NCBI GenBank assembly: GCA_001940725.1
Contig: MDVR01000022.1
Coordinates: forward strand, 4,938 to 33,588
DNA: 28,651 nucleotides
From: Candidatus Heimdallarchaeota archaeon LC_2
GTDB lineage: Archaea > Asgardarchaeota > Heimdallarchaeia > Heimdallarchaeales > Kariarchaeaceae
Direction: 5' to 3'
The notes under the pieces were generated by a model that had not been told where the DNA came from, did not search any database, and was given only the letters and a program-made list of their open reading frames with translations. The stretch's first letter is position 1. Each line of letters starts with the position of its first letter. Shown piece by piece: positions 1-8,174 of this stretch. Position numbers and translations under genes: made by a program.

Positions 1-2
1 CA

Positions 3-224
3 AAAGAATGGATTAACACAAGAAAATCAAGCGGAGCCATTGAGTCTATCTACGGATTTGTACCAAATGGTGGATTTGCAATCGGAAATTATGACTCACA
101 TGAAAAAGCATGGGAGGATTTAGTATCATATCCCCTGTATAGTTACCTTGATTGGGAGGTAAAACCTATAATCGACTTCATAACATTAATTGATAAAATA
201 ATTACGATGTCGTCATCGCAATGA
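3..224 (+). CDS. Hypothetical protein, C-terminal part (5' end outside window)
   Basis: An open frame runs in from the left edge and ends with TGA at 222-224, giving the last 73 residues. The composition looks genuinely coding: it starts KEWINTRKSSGAIESIYG, is rich in aromatic residues (FVPNGGFAIGNYDSHEKAWED) and ends ITMSSSQ. I see no membrane segment and do not recognise the family. The start lies outside the window, so length and function cannot be judged. It is followed by about 120 bases without a gene and then a small minus-strand ORF that converges on it. Confidence 0.6.
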   Translation, partial: KEWINTRKSSGAIESIYGFVPNGGFAIGNYDSHEKAWEDLVSYPLYSYLDWEVKPIIDFITLIDKIITMSSSQ

Positions 225-344
225 TTTTTGATTTAGTTTTCTGAAACAAACACCCTAATTAAATCAGATTGAGAAAGGCGGACTTTTTCTTTCAGTTAAC
301 CCTATCTTAACATAATTCAATTATTTTCTGTTTTATATCAATTA

Positions 345-485
345 TTATGCCATTTCTTCTTCTAGTTCACCCGATTTAGATGCAATTTGCTTTGAATCAT
401 AAAATGCTTCAACAAATGCACGCAGCAAGTCTTCTTTCTCAGTCATTGCAGTTTTTTGAGGAGATTCTTCATCTATTGATTTCAT
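345..485 (-). CDS. Small acidic hypothetical protein (46 aa)
   Basis: This minus-strand ORF starts at ATG 483-485 and stops at TAA 345-347. It encodes a charged peptide beginning MKSIDEESPQKTAMTEKEDL and ending SGELEEEMA, with a helical stretch (LLRAFVEAFYDSKQIA) in the middle. There are no Cys residues and no membrane segment. An AT-rich TATA-like stretch lies about 15-30 bases upstream at 497-515. A second in-frame ATG 13 codons in (MTEKED) is an alternative start. The composition looks like a real soluble small protein, but I recognise no family. Confidence 0.4.
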   Translation of the reverse strand: MKSIDEESPQKTAMTEKEDLLRAFVEAFYDSKQIASKSGELEEEMA

Positions 486-618
486 CAATAAAAATTATAC
501 GCTTTTAATTATAATAAGATAATAGGAACAGAGATGTCCAATTCTTAGAGTCTACTTACAAGAAACTTAGATAGGCGGAATCAATACTTTCTGTGAAACC
601 TCTATGTTTACACAATTC

Positions 619-626
619 AAATATAC
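619..626 (+). promoter_or_regulatory. TATA-like box for the gene at 651
   Basis: AAATATAC lies 25-32 bases before the ATG at 651, the spacing expected if transcription starts at or next to the start codon (leaderless mRNA). No Shine-Dalgarno-like sequence lies between the box and the ATG, which fits. Confidence 0.4.
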
Positions 627-650
627 TGTAATAATTCATGAATTTAATAT

Positions 651-911
651 ATGAAAGAATACTCGATTGAAGTAACTCCAGATCTCAAAGGTGTGTTCGA
701 TTCATTAATTGAAAATACTGGTTTAACTTGTGAAGAATTAATTAACCTGGGAATTTTTCTTCATCATCCTAGTATTTTTCTAGAATTAAAAAAAATTGAA
801 AATATTAAGCTGTGGTTATTTCTAGATAAGTCTGAACAAGAATGGTTGAAAGCACTTTGTCAATATTATGATAAAACAGAAATGGAAATGTTAACTGACT
901 TATTATTATGA
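651..911 (+). CDS. Small hypothetical protein (86 aa)
   Basis: This is an 86-residue soluble protein of unknown role. It begins MKEYSIEVTPDLKGVFDSLI, which reads as a short beta strand followed by a helix (SLIENTGLTCEELINLGIFL), a pattern vaguely like small ribbon-helix-helix DNA-binding proteins. The second half is helical (LDKSEQEWLKALCQYYDKTE) and ends MLTDLLL. The ATG at 651 follows a TATA-like box at leaderless spacing, which supports this start. The ribbon-helix-helix idea is only a guess from the strand-helix-helix order. Confidence 0.6.
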   Translation: MKEYSIEVTPDLKGVFDSLIENTGLTCEELINLGIFLHHPSIFLELKKIENIKLWLFLDKSEQEWLKALCQYYDKTEMEMLTDLLL

Positions 912-971
912 TTATTATCACTAATATTACTAAGATAACTAATGTGACTAAGAGAATAACTTTTTTATCGT

Positions 972-1075
972 GTATGATAAGATATATATTACGGATCAGT
1001 TGACCTGAATAAATCCTTGGCATGGAATAGAATCTCTATCCATATGAGCTCTGATCCATTTTTTCTTTTTTTTTA
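972..1075 (+). ncRNA. Candidate small structured RNA ending in a T-tract
   Basis: GGATCAG (993-999) pairs with CTGATCC (1051-1057). Inside it ATGGAATAG (1022-1030) pairs with CTATCCAT (1036-1043) with one bulge. A run of T and C (1060-1075) follows at once, resembling an archaeal terminator, and a TATA-like AGATATATATT (about 980-990) lies at the 5' side. This could be a small RNA or only the folded tail of the gene at 651-911. No C/D-box arrangement with proper spacing was found. Confidence 0.25.
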
Positions 1076-1099
1076 TATTTTCTAAAAATATAAAGGTAA

Positions 1100-1174
1100 C
1101 GAGCATGGAGGGATTTGAACCCACGACCTGAACCTTGGCACGGTACTGCTCTATCCGTACTGAGCTACATGCTC
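1100..1174 (-). tRNA. tRNA-Gly (anticodon GCC), imperfect stems
   Basis: Read on the minus strand, a 7-bp acceptor stem GAGCATG/CATGCTC closes the molecule. The D arm is GCTC/GAGC with a GG in its loop, and the T loop TTCAAAT follows the usual GTTCAAATC pattern. The anticodon loop is GTGCCAA, so the anticodon is GCC (plus-strand 1137-1139), for glycine. The anticodon stem (GTACC/GGTTC) and the T stem (GTGGG/CCCTC) each have one T-T mismatch, and position 73 is G, both unusual. No intron is visible at the canonical site. The gene could be functional but divergent, or starting to decay. Confidence 0.8.
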
Positions 1175-1279
1175 GTTGTACAATTATTTGTACTAGTGCT
1201 TATTAAGTGTCAGATAAATCTTATCAAAATTCGTCTTTAATAGGTATTAAACAACTTTTTTGTCACTAACGAAGGTCCG

Positions 1280-1532
1280 TTAATAACCAATGATTTGTAG
1301 TATTTTTTGTCGTATAATTAAGTCTATATGTAACTTAAGGATGCCCCGAATCTCAATTTCATCCAAATTTAGAGCTTTACTCATCAATCGTTAAAATCAC
1401 TTCCTATACTATCGAGAAGGTAATTTCATACATTTTAAAGGGATGAGTCAAAGATATTATCAAAATCTTAATTCTTTTTTGATCCGTAATCGATCCTTCA
1501 AATGGAACAATGTCGCTTAGTTGATAGTGCAT
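1280..1532 (-). pseudogene. Remnant of a winged-helix-like regulator
   Basis: The minus strand carries a 42-residue ORF from ATG 1530-1532 to TAG 1404-1406, beginning MHYQLSDIVPFEGSITDQKR and continuing IKILIISLTHPFKMYEI. This resembles the first helices of an ArsR/MarR-like winged-helix domain. After the stop, another frame is coding-like from ATG 1382-1384 to TAA 1280-1282 (MSKALNLDEIEIRGILKLHI, then DLIIRQ), like a second helix-turn-helix part. The two pieces are offset by one base in frame, so the simplest reading is a frameshifted decayed gene. The DNA-binding assignment is inferred from residue pattern only. Confidence 0.35.
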
Positions 1533-1567
1533 AACATATTAATAATAGTAAATTTCTAAATTTCATA

Positions 1568-1903
1568 ATGAGAGAGAAAATCCCTCTTGCTTCACAAAGT
1601 CATGGAAAACCTAAACCAATATTGATAGACCATCCCAGCGCAAAGAATCAAATAATCAGATTGGTAAAAATTGGAGTAGCCAACTTACTAATTCATTTAA
1701 CGTTACTGGTCACAATCCTCTTAATTACGCCAAATGTAGAGATTAAAACCGAAGATGACTTTGTTATTGGTACTTCTGATGAAATAATCATTATATTTTT
1801 AATTGCCACATTTTTGGGCACATTTGTTACCCGTTTTTCTAATCCACAGTCTGAAGGAGAAATACTGGATTTCACTCCATCAAGAAGCGACACCTCAAGG
1901 TAA
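1568..1903 (+). CDS. Small membrane protein, two TM helices (111 aa)
   Basis: The protein has a polar N-terminus (about residues 1-32), a first hydrophobic helix near residues 35-55 (VANLLIHLTLLVTILLI), a short acidic loop (KTEDDFVIGTSDE) and a second helix near 72-87 (IIIIFLIATFLGTFV). A polar tail ends SRSDTSR. It is probably a two-helix hairpin in the cytoplasmic membrane; no family is recognised. AT-rich promoter-like sequence precedes the ATG. It is divergent from the decayed winged-helix relic on the other strand. Confidence 0.6.
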   Translation: MREKIPLASQSHGKPKPILIDHPSAKNQIIRLVKIGVANLLIHLTLLVTILLITPNVEIKTEDDFVIGTSDEIIIIFLIATFLGTFVTRFSNPQSEGEILDFTPSRSDTSR

Positions 1904-1930
1904 TTAACAATATTCAATAAAATCAATTGA

Positions 1931-2260
1931 TCATAATGTGTCATATTTTAATTGTATAGCCCATTGAGTTACGTAACTTCCCATGTGGGATAATAGTTTT
2001 TTGTCTTTTGATCGATAATTTCGGATAGCTCTATCTTTGCGTAATTCAATTATTTCCAAGATCTTTATACTTTGTAAACTTAAACGAGGCAAGAAGTAGA
2101 TCTCATTCAGACAGATGATAGGAAAGGGATGTCTTTTGGAAATCCATGTTAGAAGTACTATAACTATATTTTTAATGAAATGAGTTGAAATTAGGCTTTT
2201 TTGATTGGTTGATTTTTTGAAACTTGTTGAGAAGGGCTGAAAATTGAAATTACTATATTG
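1931..2260 (-). pseudogene. Relic open frame overlapping dispersed repeat copy A
   Basis: The minus strand is open for 110 codons from just after a TAA (near 2261) to TGA at 1931-1933, but no ATG occurs until near the 3' end. The translation includes FSTSFKKSTNQKSLISTHFI, HPFPIICLNEIYFLPRLSLQ and ILEIIELRKDRAIRNYRSKD, and ends QWAIQLKYDTL. The middle part is shared with other copies of the dispersed repeat (see the repeat entries), which read FPII in the same frame. The likely explanation is a decayed member of a multicopy coding element; a chance open frame in AT-rich DNA is less likely at this length but possible. Confidence 0.3.
2019..2186 (+). repeat. Dispersed repeat, copy A
   Basis: The stretch from TTTCGGATAGCTCTATCTTT to TTTTTAATGAA matches copy B at 27985-28160 over most of its length. 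The shared blocks include GGATAGCTCTATCTTTG, AGTAGATCTCA, CAGACAGATGATAGGAAAGG and GTTAGAAGTACTATAACTAT. The two copies differ by scattered substitutions and small indels, so this is an old repeat and not a recent duplication. Orientation is the same as in all other copies in the window. Confidence 0.75.
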
Positions 2261-2391
2261 TTAAATCAAACAATTATTATTTAAGAGCACATTTCATAAA
2301 CAAGTGTTGTAAATATTATATGTATAAATCTAGATGAGCTCGCGAAAACAATGAATGTATAGTATTTTTATACTAGTAAATTAATACTCAT

Positions 2392-2952
2392 ATGATTATC
2401 ATGTCTAAATCAAAGAAAAGAATGAATCTATCTCGGACTTGGAATACCGTTCTGAATGAGAACAGAAAATACCTTGAGAGATCCTTTGATCAACTGGATA
2501 ATATCGAAGAACAATATCCTGCACTGGTCAAAAGTTACAAACTAATGCTATCTTATAGCAACTATTTAACAAAAAGAGTAGCAAAATTAGCAACTCAATC
2601 ATCACCACGTGGTTTTCAGCCTGACCCGGATAGTGTACCTGAATTTTTTCCTGAATTACTGGAAAAAATTTGTCGGGATCATCCTAAGTTGGTTTGTCTA
2701 TGTAATCCAAACACATTTGGTTGTTTTATTGAGGAAAGAGAGCGACCTGACTTTTTTGACTGCATGGTTGTTTTAGATGAGCTCAAGGATGATTTGAATC
2801 AGATCTGTGATTTCAGGGATGAAGAATCTAATTGGAGTCCTTTTAATCATAAGAAATTCGAAACTCTCGGAGGTATTTTGAATCAGGTTAGGGATACTAT
2901 GGATGACCTTTATGATGCTAACTGTTTTGGACTTGGTGGACTGAATTTATGA
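2392..2952 (+). CDS. Hypothetical soluble protein with Cys cluster (186 aa)
   Basis: The protein is unrecognised. Residues about 10-70 are helical and charged (LNENRKYLERSFDQLDNIEE). A central segment holds four Cys, CRDHPKLVCLCNPNTFGC (C-x8-C-x-C-x7-C), which could bind a metal. The C-terminal third is acidic and helical and ends FGLGGLNL. There is no signal peptide or membrane helix. A TATA-like TATTTTTATAC (about 2362-2372) lies 20-30 bases upstream of ATG 2392, favouring that start in a leaderless mRNA, although ATG 2401 (MSKSKKRMN) looks like a more usual N-terminus. Confidence 0.7.
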   Translation: MIIMSKSKKRMNLSRTWNTVLNENRKYLERSFDQLDNIEEQYPALVKSYKLMLSYSNYLTKRVAKLATQSSPRGFQPDPDSVPEFFPELLEKICRDHPKLVCLCNPNTFGCFIEERERPDFFDCMVVLDELKDDLNQICDFRDEESNWSPFNHKKFETLGGILNQVRDTMDDLYDANCFGLGGLNL

Positions 2953-3060
2953 TTTTAAGAACCTATCCTATCGTTTTCCAATAATTACTAGTATCTAATT
3001 GAATTAGCATTTCTAATTATCTGAGAAGATAATTATTGATACTTACTTTCCTCTGAAACA

Positions 3061-3228
3061 ATGGCTGAACGCAATAAGCGATTTGAAATCTTGGATCAAA
3101 TAGGAAAACGTATTGATGCATTACCAGAAAGTCCAAGATCCTTGTCCGCGACAATCCGTGTTTTGTCTGCTGGGATTCTCCCTTTGATATCGTTTGTATC
3201 TATTAATCAAGTGGGTATTTTTGTTTGA
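3061..3228 (+). CDS. Short protein with one hydrophobic segment (55 aa), possibly truncated
   Basis: ATG 3061 to TGA 3226-3228 encodes 55 residues: a charged start (MAERNKRFEILDQIGKRIDA), a Pro/Ser linker (LPESPRSLS) and a hydrophobic segment (ATIRVLSAGILPLISFVSI) ending VGIFV. It could be a single-pass small membrane protein. It could also be the 5' end of a larger membrane protein that has lost its rest, since the hydrophobic part breaks off at the stop. No family is recognised. It lies 109 bases after the previous gene. Confidence 0.4.
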   Translation: MAERNKRFEILDQIGKRIDALPESPRSLSATIRVLSAGILPLISFVSINQVGIFV

Positions 3229-3339
3229 ACACAAATTTCTTTAAAATGGGTTAGGTGGTTGTGGTACAATTCAACTCAAAAAAATAAACAAATGAATAGA
3301 AGTAAATTCTGAAGAAAGATTTTGTAAATAGATTATCTT

Positions 3340-3609
3340 TCAAGTGAATTTTTCATGTACATTAAATTCCTCCATTCGAATATTATCCCAATTTTGGTTG
3401 TTAAAATTCATCTCGTCGTCTCCCTTTTTCATCATTTGAATTGATAATAGCTCTTCTGGCATACTTTGAACAATTTTTTCTATTTCATCCCAATTGTTTT
3501 CTGTCAGGTGTTAATAATATTTTAAGACAATTTCCTTGTTTTTTTCTTGTATGTAGTATCTCTCTATGATCTCTTCATCTTTTAACACACAAGATGTTAC
3601 TAAATCCTT
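3340..3609 (-). pseudogene. 3' remnant of an unknown gene with one nonsense codon
   Basis: A minus-strand frame of 90 codons ends at TGA 3340-3342 and is interrupted by one TAA at 3511-3513. Upstream of that stop it reads SCVLKDEEIIERYYIQEKNK then EIVLKYY; downstream it reads HLTENNWDEIEKIVQSMPEE then LLSIQMMKKGDDEMNF. Both halves are in the same frame and have clean acidic, helical, protein-like composition. There is no start codon at the 5' side and a TAA (rc of 3610-3612) closes it. It is best read as the tail of a dead gene. The family is unknown. Confidence 0.45.
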
Positions 3610-3889
3610 TTATTAAAATCAATTGATCATGATCCGCTAGATTTATTATCTGGATAATCCTTTATGCGTAGTATCATCCTAATACGCAATTCAAATAATT
3701 TATGATATCCGATTATCTTTACTCAATTAATATTTTTAAACATTAGATATTTAATTGAACTTGAGACATCTTAGATAGATCGATTTGAGCTTAAAATAGG
3801 ATAATTCAAATAATTATTGAAACGAATTCGTATTATGGTTTTGTTTAAATAAATCGAATGAACTAATGGATTATAACTTACAGGCGATC
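3610..3889. other. Intergenic stretch with a short relic frame
   Basis: About 280 bases hold no gene. The minus strand is open from 3722 to TGA 3627-3629 and reads GYHKLFELRIRMILRIKDYP, with some resemblance to the ELRKDRAIRNYRSKD part of the relic at 1931-2260, so it may be another worn copy. The segment AAAATCAATTGATCAT (3617-3632) also occurs at 1919-1934. Nothing else stands out. Confidence 0.25.
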
Positions 3890-6800
3890 TTACCATAATT
3901 TGAGTTTTCTAACAAATAGTATTGTAGAGAATCCAATCAAAATACCGATTATCAATATAGGAGAACTGTCTCCAGTACTTTTCGCATCATCCTTAGTACT
4001 TGTATCAGTTGGAGTGGAAGTTGATGTGATTGAAGGATTTGATGTACTTTCACTAGCAGGGCTTGAACCACCAGAATCTGTCGATACATCCGTAATTGGG
4101 AAATTTACTATAACTACATTAGGTGTATCTAAACCGGAACCTACATAGTTGCCTGCATGATCAAATAGTAAAAATGCAAATAAGAAGTTACTACTATCCA
4201 TCTGAAAATCAATTGTTACATCCAGAAATCCATCCACACCCCCAACATCTCCTGTCCATGTAACCTCGAATATTTCCCAATCATCTAAATCATAATCAAA
4301 ATAAGCGAAATACATATTGGCAACGTTTATGTCATCATCGATTGTAACTGTCATTGATTGTAATGATCCGTTATCTGCTATTTGGGGATACACTAAGCTG
4401 TAAGTAGGATCGATTATATCTCCAGCTGCAATTACGACATCAAAATACGCTTCTTCAAAAATAATTCCACCAACAGCAGAATAAGAAGTTACATTGACGT
4501 AAAATCTTACAGTTCCTCCTGCAAAATTGGCAGGTACATAAACAACAAAACCATCTCCATCAGAACTCATCCCTGGATCAAGATTTCCATATACACTGGT
4601 ATCATTTGCAATCACTATTTCAGAATTATTGGTTCTTAAATTGCCAATTGCACCATAAGCAGGTCCTTCAGTTATTCCAATGTTTACAGTAACAAATGAT
4701 GTCTCACCAGCTATCAAAGAACTTGAAAGAAGAGTATCCACATCATATATATCATAATAATTCAATGTAATCAATGGATCTTTATGCTGAACGACGTCCA
4801 AGGTGACAGTAAACTCATCTACAATCACCTCACCCCACCATGTTTCATAAATGAGATACAGGGTCATCTCCATAGTTTGATTCTCAGCATGTGGACTAAT
4901 TGACATTAATATGCTATTGGTGCTTAAAACTGGTCCTGATCCAGATGTGTGATCTGACCATGTTAGCCATGAGTTTTCGATTGTTACATCGGTATCATTC
5001 GTAACTAAAATGCCATAAACAATTCCTGAATTATCAGTTCCAAGGTTCTCTAATTCTGCGGTAACAGTAAAATTCTCTCCAGCCTCAAAAATGCCATCAT
5101 CAATCCCGTCAAATAACGTACCGGTAATACTAAATAGATCTTCATAAGGTTGTTGTGGGAATATATCATAAGAGATAACCCAGAAATCATTGAATGTCTC
5201 ACCAGTTGTTAGATCATAAGAAATCCATAGCAGAAGGTCTACTCGATCTTGAGTGATATCTACTGGTGAGGTTAATTCTATAGTCGTAGAATTCCATGTT
5301 GTAAATGTTCCCGAAACACTTTCCCAAGTTTGACTTGAAGAGAATCCTTGCGGATCTGTATCAAGTACCTCAATGTATCCGAAATCGATATTTGCGGACC
5401 CAATTTTGGAAAGATTTATGTTTAATGTCACACTCTCACCTGCATCCCAAAAGCCATCATTTACTTCAGTTAGTGTATAGTCGTCTAGATTCAGAAAAGC
5501 TTCTCCTGTTTGTAATACCCTTATGGTTAGGCTAAATAAATCTGAACGAATTGTTCCATTCGGAGATTGCCAGGATGTATCATATATCAATGTGATATTT
5601 CTTTCTGTATAACCTCCAGGGATTGAAAAAGTAGTAATTTGATTTACTATCTGTGAACCAGCAATTGGAGTATTTACCGTCGATAACCCTCCAGTCAAAA
5701 TTGTTACATCTGAAGAAGTCACTGTTATATTAGTTTCTAGAGATGATCCACTTCCATAATTCAATATATCTGCAGATAGGTTGATTGATTCTCCTGGTTC
5801 TGCAATGCCATTTACATCACCAACCAATTCATAAGTATCGAGCCCAAATTGAGGTAGATTTGTCGAGGGAGTAACTGCGAAAGTCCCATATGCGTCACCT
5901 GAGGTTAATACACCACCCAAAGGAATTCTTGGATAAGTGAATAAATCAACCGTTAATGGACCAAGGAAGTTGAGAAAACTTAGTAATCCACTAAATTGGG
6001 CTCTGAGTGACCACAGTAGAGATAGGAAGAAATCCATTGTGAAATTACGTAAACCAAATTTGACGTTATTTTGAACACCTGATAAATCATCTATCGCAAT
6101 TGAAAATGCTTGAGCCTCATAGCTATCAAAATTTAATGTTGAAACGCTTGGAAAGCCATCACCCTCATAATACAGATCAGCGGATATATCAACATCTAAT
6201 TGGGGCGTAAGGACAAGACTAATATCGAATAATGCATCAATTACAGTTCCAATTGCTGGGATTAAATATAGTGGTAATGGGAGTTCAAATTCTGTTAGTG
6301 GCTCTGGATCCATTGGGGTGGTGAGTGTAGGAGATACGTAAGCATTGGTGTAATTAAACAATTCAAACTGTTTCAGAGATCCAAATGGACCAACTCTATA
6401 AGCACCCCCTAAGGTGAAACCATAGGAAATTGTTAAACCTGCTCCAAATGGAATTGGATACAGGTTGGCGATAATGCTGTGTTCACTTCCGGCTGTGGCT
6501 GAAGTATCATACTCAAGGGTAAGATTCACAGGGATGATCAACTCTGCAGTAAAGACTGCTGTTTCTGTGAATGAGAGGTGGCTCCAAAATCCATCTTTTA
6601 CCACTTGGGAAGAAGAAAATGTATAAGACTGAACAAAACCGAAATCAATGATATAAGAATCACGACCGGGAGAATGAATTTCTGTGGTGATTGCTGATGT
6701 CTCAATTGATTCAGTTGTTGGCTTTGTTGCGACAATTTCAGAAGGATTCATATCTGTAAATCCATCTGTTTCATCATAGGAGTAATCAATTGAATTTTCC

Positions 6801-6939
6801 TCCACCATGTTCGGATTGATTGGTGATTGCATTTTCGGGTTGAAACTATAATCTGTTAAGCTGTTGTTCGACGAGATAATAGTGATTGAAAATATTGATA
6901 ATACAAGTAGTGTTATATTGTGATGGAAGACTTTTTCAT
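3890..6939 (-). CDS. Giant cell-surface protein, C-terminally anchored; apparent frameshift in signal peptide
   Basis: The uninterrupted frame (ATG at 6832) gives 980 residues. It holds a beta-rich N-terminal region and then at least three related Ig-like/CARDB-like domains, each starting with a motif such as DGFWDAGESVTLNINL or DGIFEAGENFTVTAELENLG. A Ser/Thr-rich stalk, one membrane helix (SPILIIGILIGFSTILFV) and the basic tail RKLKLW follow. That frame lacks a signal peptide at its ATG, yet it stays open upstream and reads HHNITLLVLSIFSITIISSN, a clear signal core, with no start codon. Another ATG at 6937-6939, preceded by a TATA box, enters that core only if the five-A run (6932-6936) had six A. 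I therefore place the gene start at 6939 with a one-base loss. The protein would be exported and displayed on the cell surface. Confidence 0.8.
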
Positions 6940-6960
6940 AAGATCACAGAATCGGGTCAG

Positions 6961-6972
6961 AATATATATTTA
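6961..6972 (-). promoter_or_regulatory. TATA-like box for the surface-protein gene
   Basis: On the minus strand AATAAATATATATT lies 22-33 bases before the ATG at 6937-6939. This is the leaderless spacing seen elsewhere in the window. It supports 6939, not the internal ATG at 6832, as the true start of the 980-residue frame. Confidence 0.5.
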
Positions 6973-7019
6973 TTGAATTTATTTCTGAGATTGTGAGTTA
7001 ATTCTTTAAAATATCAAGT

Positions 7020-7035
7020 GTTCGAGGTGTCGAAC
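7020..7035. repeat. Short dyad GTTCGA-GGTG-TCGAAC
   Basis: A perfect 6-bp inverted repeat with a 4-base spacer lies about 80 bases upstream of the surface-protein start, between its promoter and the 3' end of the GTPase gene at 7397. It could be an operator or a weak transcript hairpin. The rest of 6940-7396 shows no gene, only AT-rich sequence. Confidence 0.3.
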
Positions 7036-7396
7036 AATGAATTATAAGTCAAATTGAAATTTAAAGATCATTAAATTTATAAGTAAAAATTAATACATAT
7101 CCGTTTGTGGCATACATCAATCTACAATTAATAAGAAACATAGTACCAAAAATTATAGAATATTATGCAATGCTATCTATTTGGATTGTGATCAATATCG
7201 CATATGGTGTTAAAATTAGAAGTTTATCTGCAGAATTCGTCTTGGGTCTTTAAATTTGTAATTGAAAGTTCGAAAATGAATAAGAACTTTCAAATTTGAA
7301 AACATAGTGATAACGATATTCTGTAAAAAGATAATCGAATTAAAATTGTATATTTTGCACCATTTGAAGAAAATATGGCATGTTAATCGCCTTTAC

Positions 7397-7954
7397 CTAT
7401 GTATTTGAGTTCATTAAAGTCTCTGAAAGCGTTCTAAAACAATTTTCTATATTTTCTCCAGTCTTTGCACTCGTTTTGATGTGACCAAGATAGGAGTTAT
7501 TGTCTAAATATCGTTGTAAATGATCTAATCCTATAGTTATCCTCTTCGCATCATGGAATTGTTTTTGGATTAAATCAAGTTTATTTCCAACGACTAGCAC
7601 AGGAATGTCGGTCCGATTATTGACAGCCCACAATTCTCTGAGCCATTTTGAAATTGCATCAAATGTCTCTAAACGTGATAAATCATAAACTACCAAAACA
7701 CCACTTGCTTTGTTTAAGAAACGACCCCTTACCTGTTTGAAGTTATCTTGACCAGCAATATCCCAGATTTGGAATTGGATCTTCTTATTGTTCAAGATAA
7801 TATTCTTTTGTGAGAAATCTGCACCTAAAGTCATTAGATGCGGCTTTATAAAATTTTTACCCATGTAAAAACGTCTAATTGAGGTTTTACCAACTGCACC
7901 TTCACCTAAAAGAACAATTTTGAAAATATAATCTGATCTATCTTCGACTGTAAT
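7397..7954 (-). CDS. Ras/Rab-like small GTPase, probable ATT start
   Basis: From the first ATG (7862-7864) the protein would lack its P-loop. The same frame is open upstream and encodes IFKIVLLGEGAVGKTSIRRF, a perfect G1 motif (GEGAVGKTS), so the gene must start earlier. The frame begins after a TAA, and the only sensible first codon is ATT (7952-7954), giving ITVEDRSDYIFK, which parallels MTERVRYYK of the neighbour GTPase. The full length would be 185 residues, matching 184 for the neighbour. Other motifs are TLGADF (G2), WDIAGQDNF (G3), NKLD (G4) and TSAKTGENI (G5). There is no C-terminal Cys for lipidation. A TATA-like box (7970-7980) fits a leaderless start here. It is a GTP/GDP switch, probably cytoplasmic. 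Confidence 0.9.
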   Translation of the reverse strand: MTVEDRSDYIFKIVLLGEGAVGKTSIRRFYMGKNFIKPHLMTLGADFSQKNIILNNKKIQFQIWDIAGQDNFKQVRGRFLNKASGVLVVYDLSRLETFDAISKWLRELWAVNNRTDIPVLVVGNKLDLIQKQFHDAKRITIGLDHLQRYLDNNSYLGHIKTSAKTGENIENCFRTLSETLMNSNT

Positions 7955-8174
7955 GATAAATTATTCTTATTATAAAATATAAATTTTTGGGTTTCTATTA
8001 ATATGGACTAATAAGCTGAGTCAAATAAAAAAATACAATTTCCCTTTTATTTATCTGAATTCAAAAGATTTTAGTCAACTTAGTGATACATCGATAAAGT
8101 GAGAATTAAAGGCTGGTAATGAGTTCCTAATAATGGTAACTAAGTTTATATTATAGAATATAACCGATCTTGTA
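7955..8174. promoter_or_regulatory. Divergent promoter region between two GTPase genes
   Basis: This 220-base region separates two diverging GTPase genes. TATA-like sequences sit at 7970-7980 for the minus gene and at 8145-8154 (TTTATATTAT) for the plus gene, each about 20-30 bases from its start codon. There is no Shine-Dalgarno motif on either side. Nothing else of note is seen. Confidence 0.45.

Noticed and set aside
972..1060. C/D-box guide RNA
   Set aside because: CTGA boxes and an ATGATAA are present, but the spacing of C, D', C' and D elements does not fit archaeal C/D RNAs.
5305..5535. Plus-strand ORF antisense to the surface-protein gene
   Set aside because: It lies wholly inside a well-supported minus-strand gene, has no promoter and its composition is that of a complementary-strand shadow.
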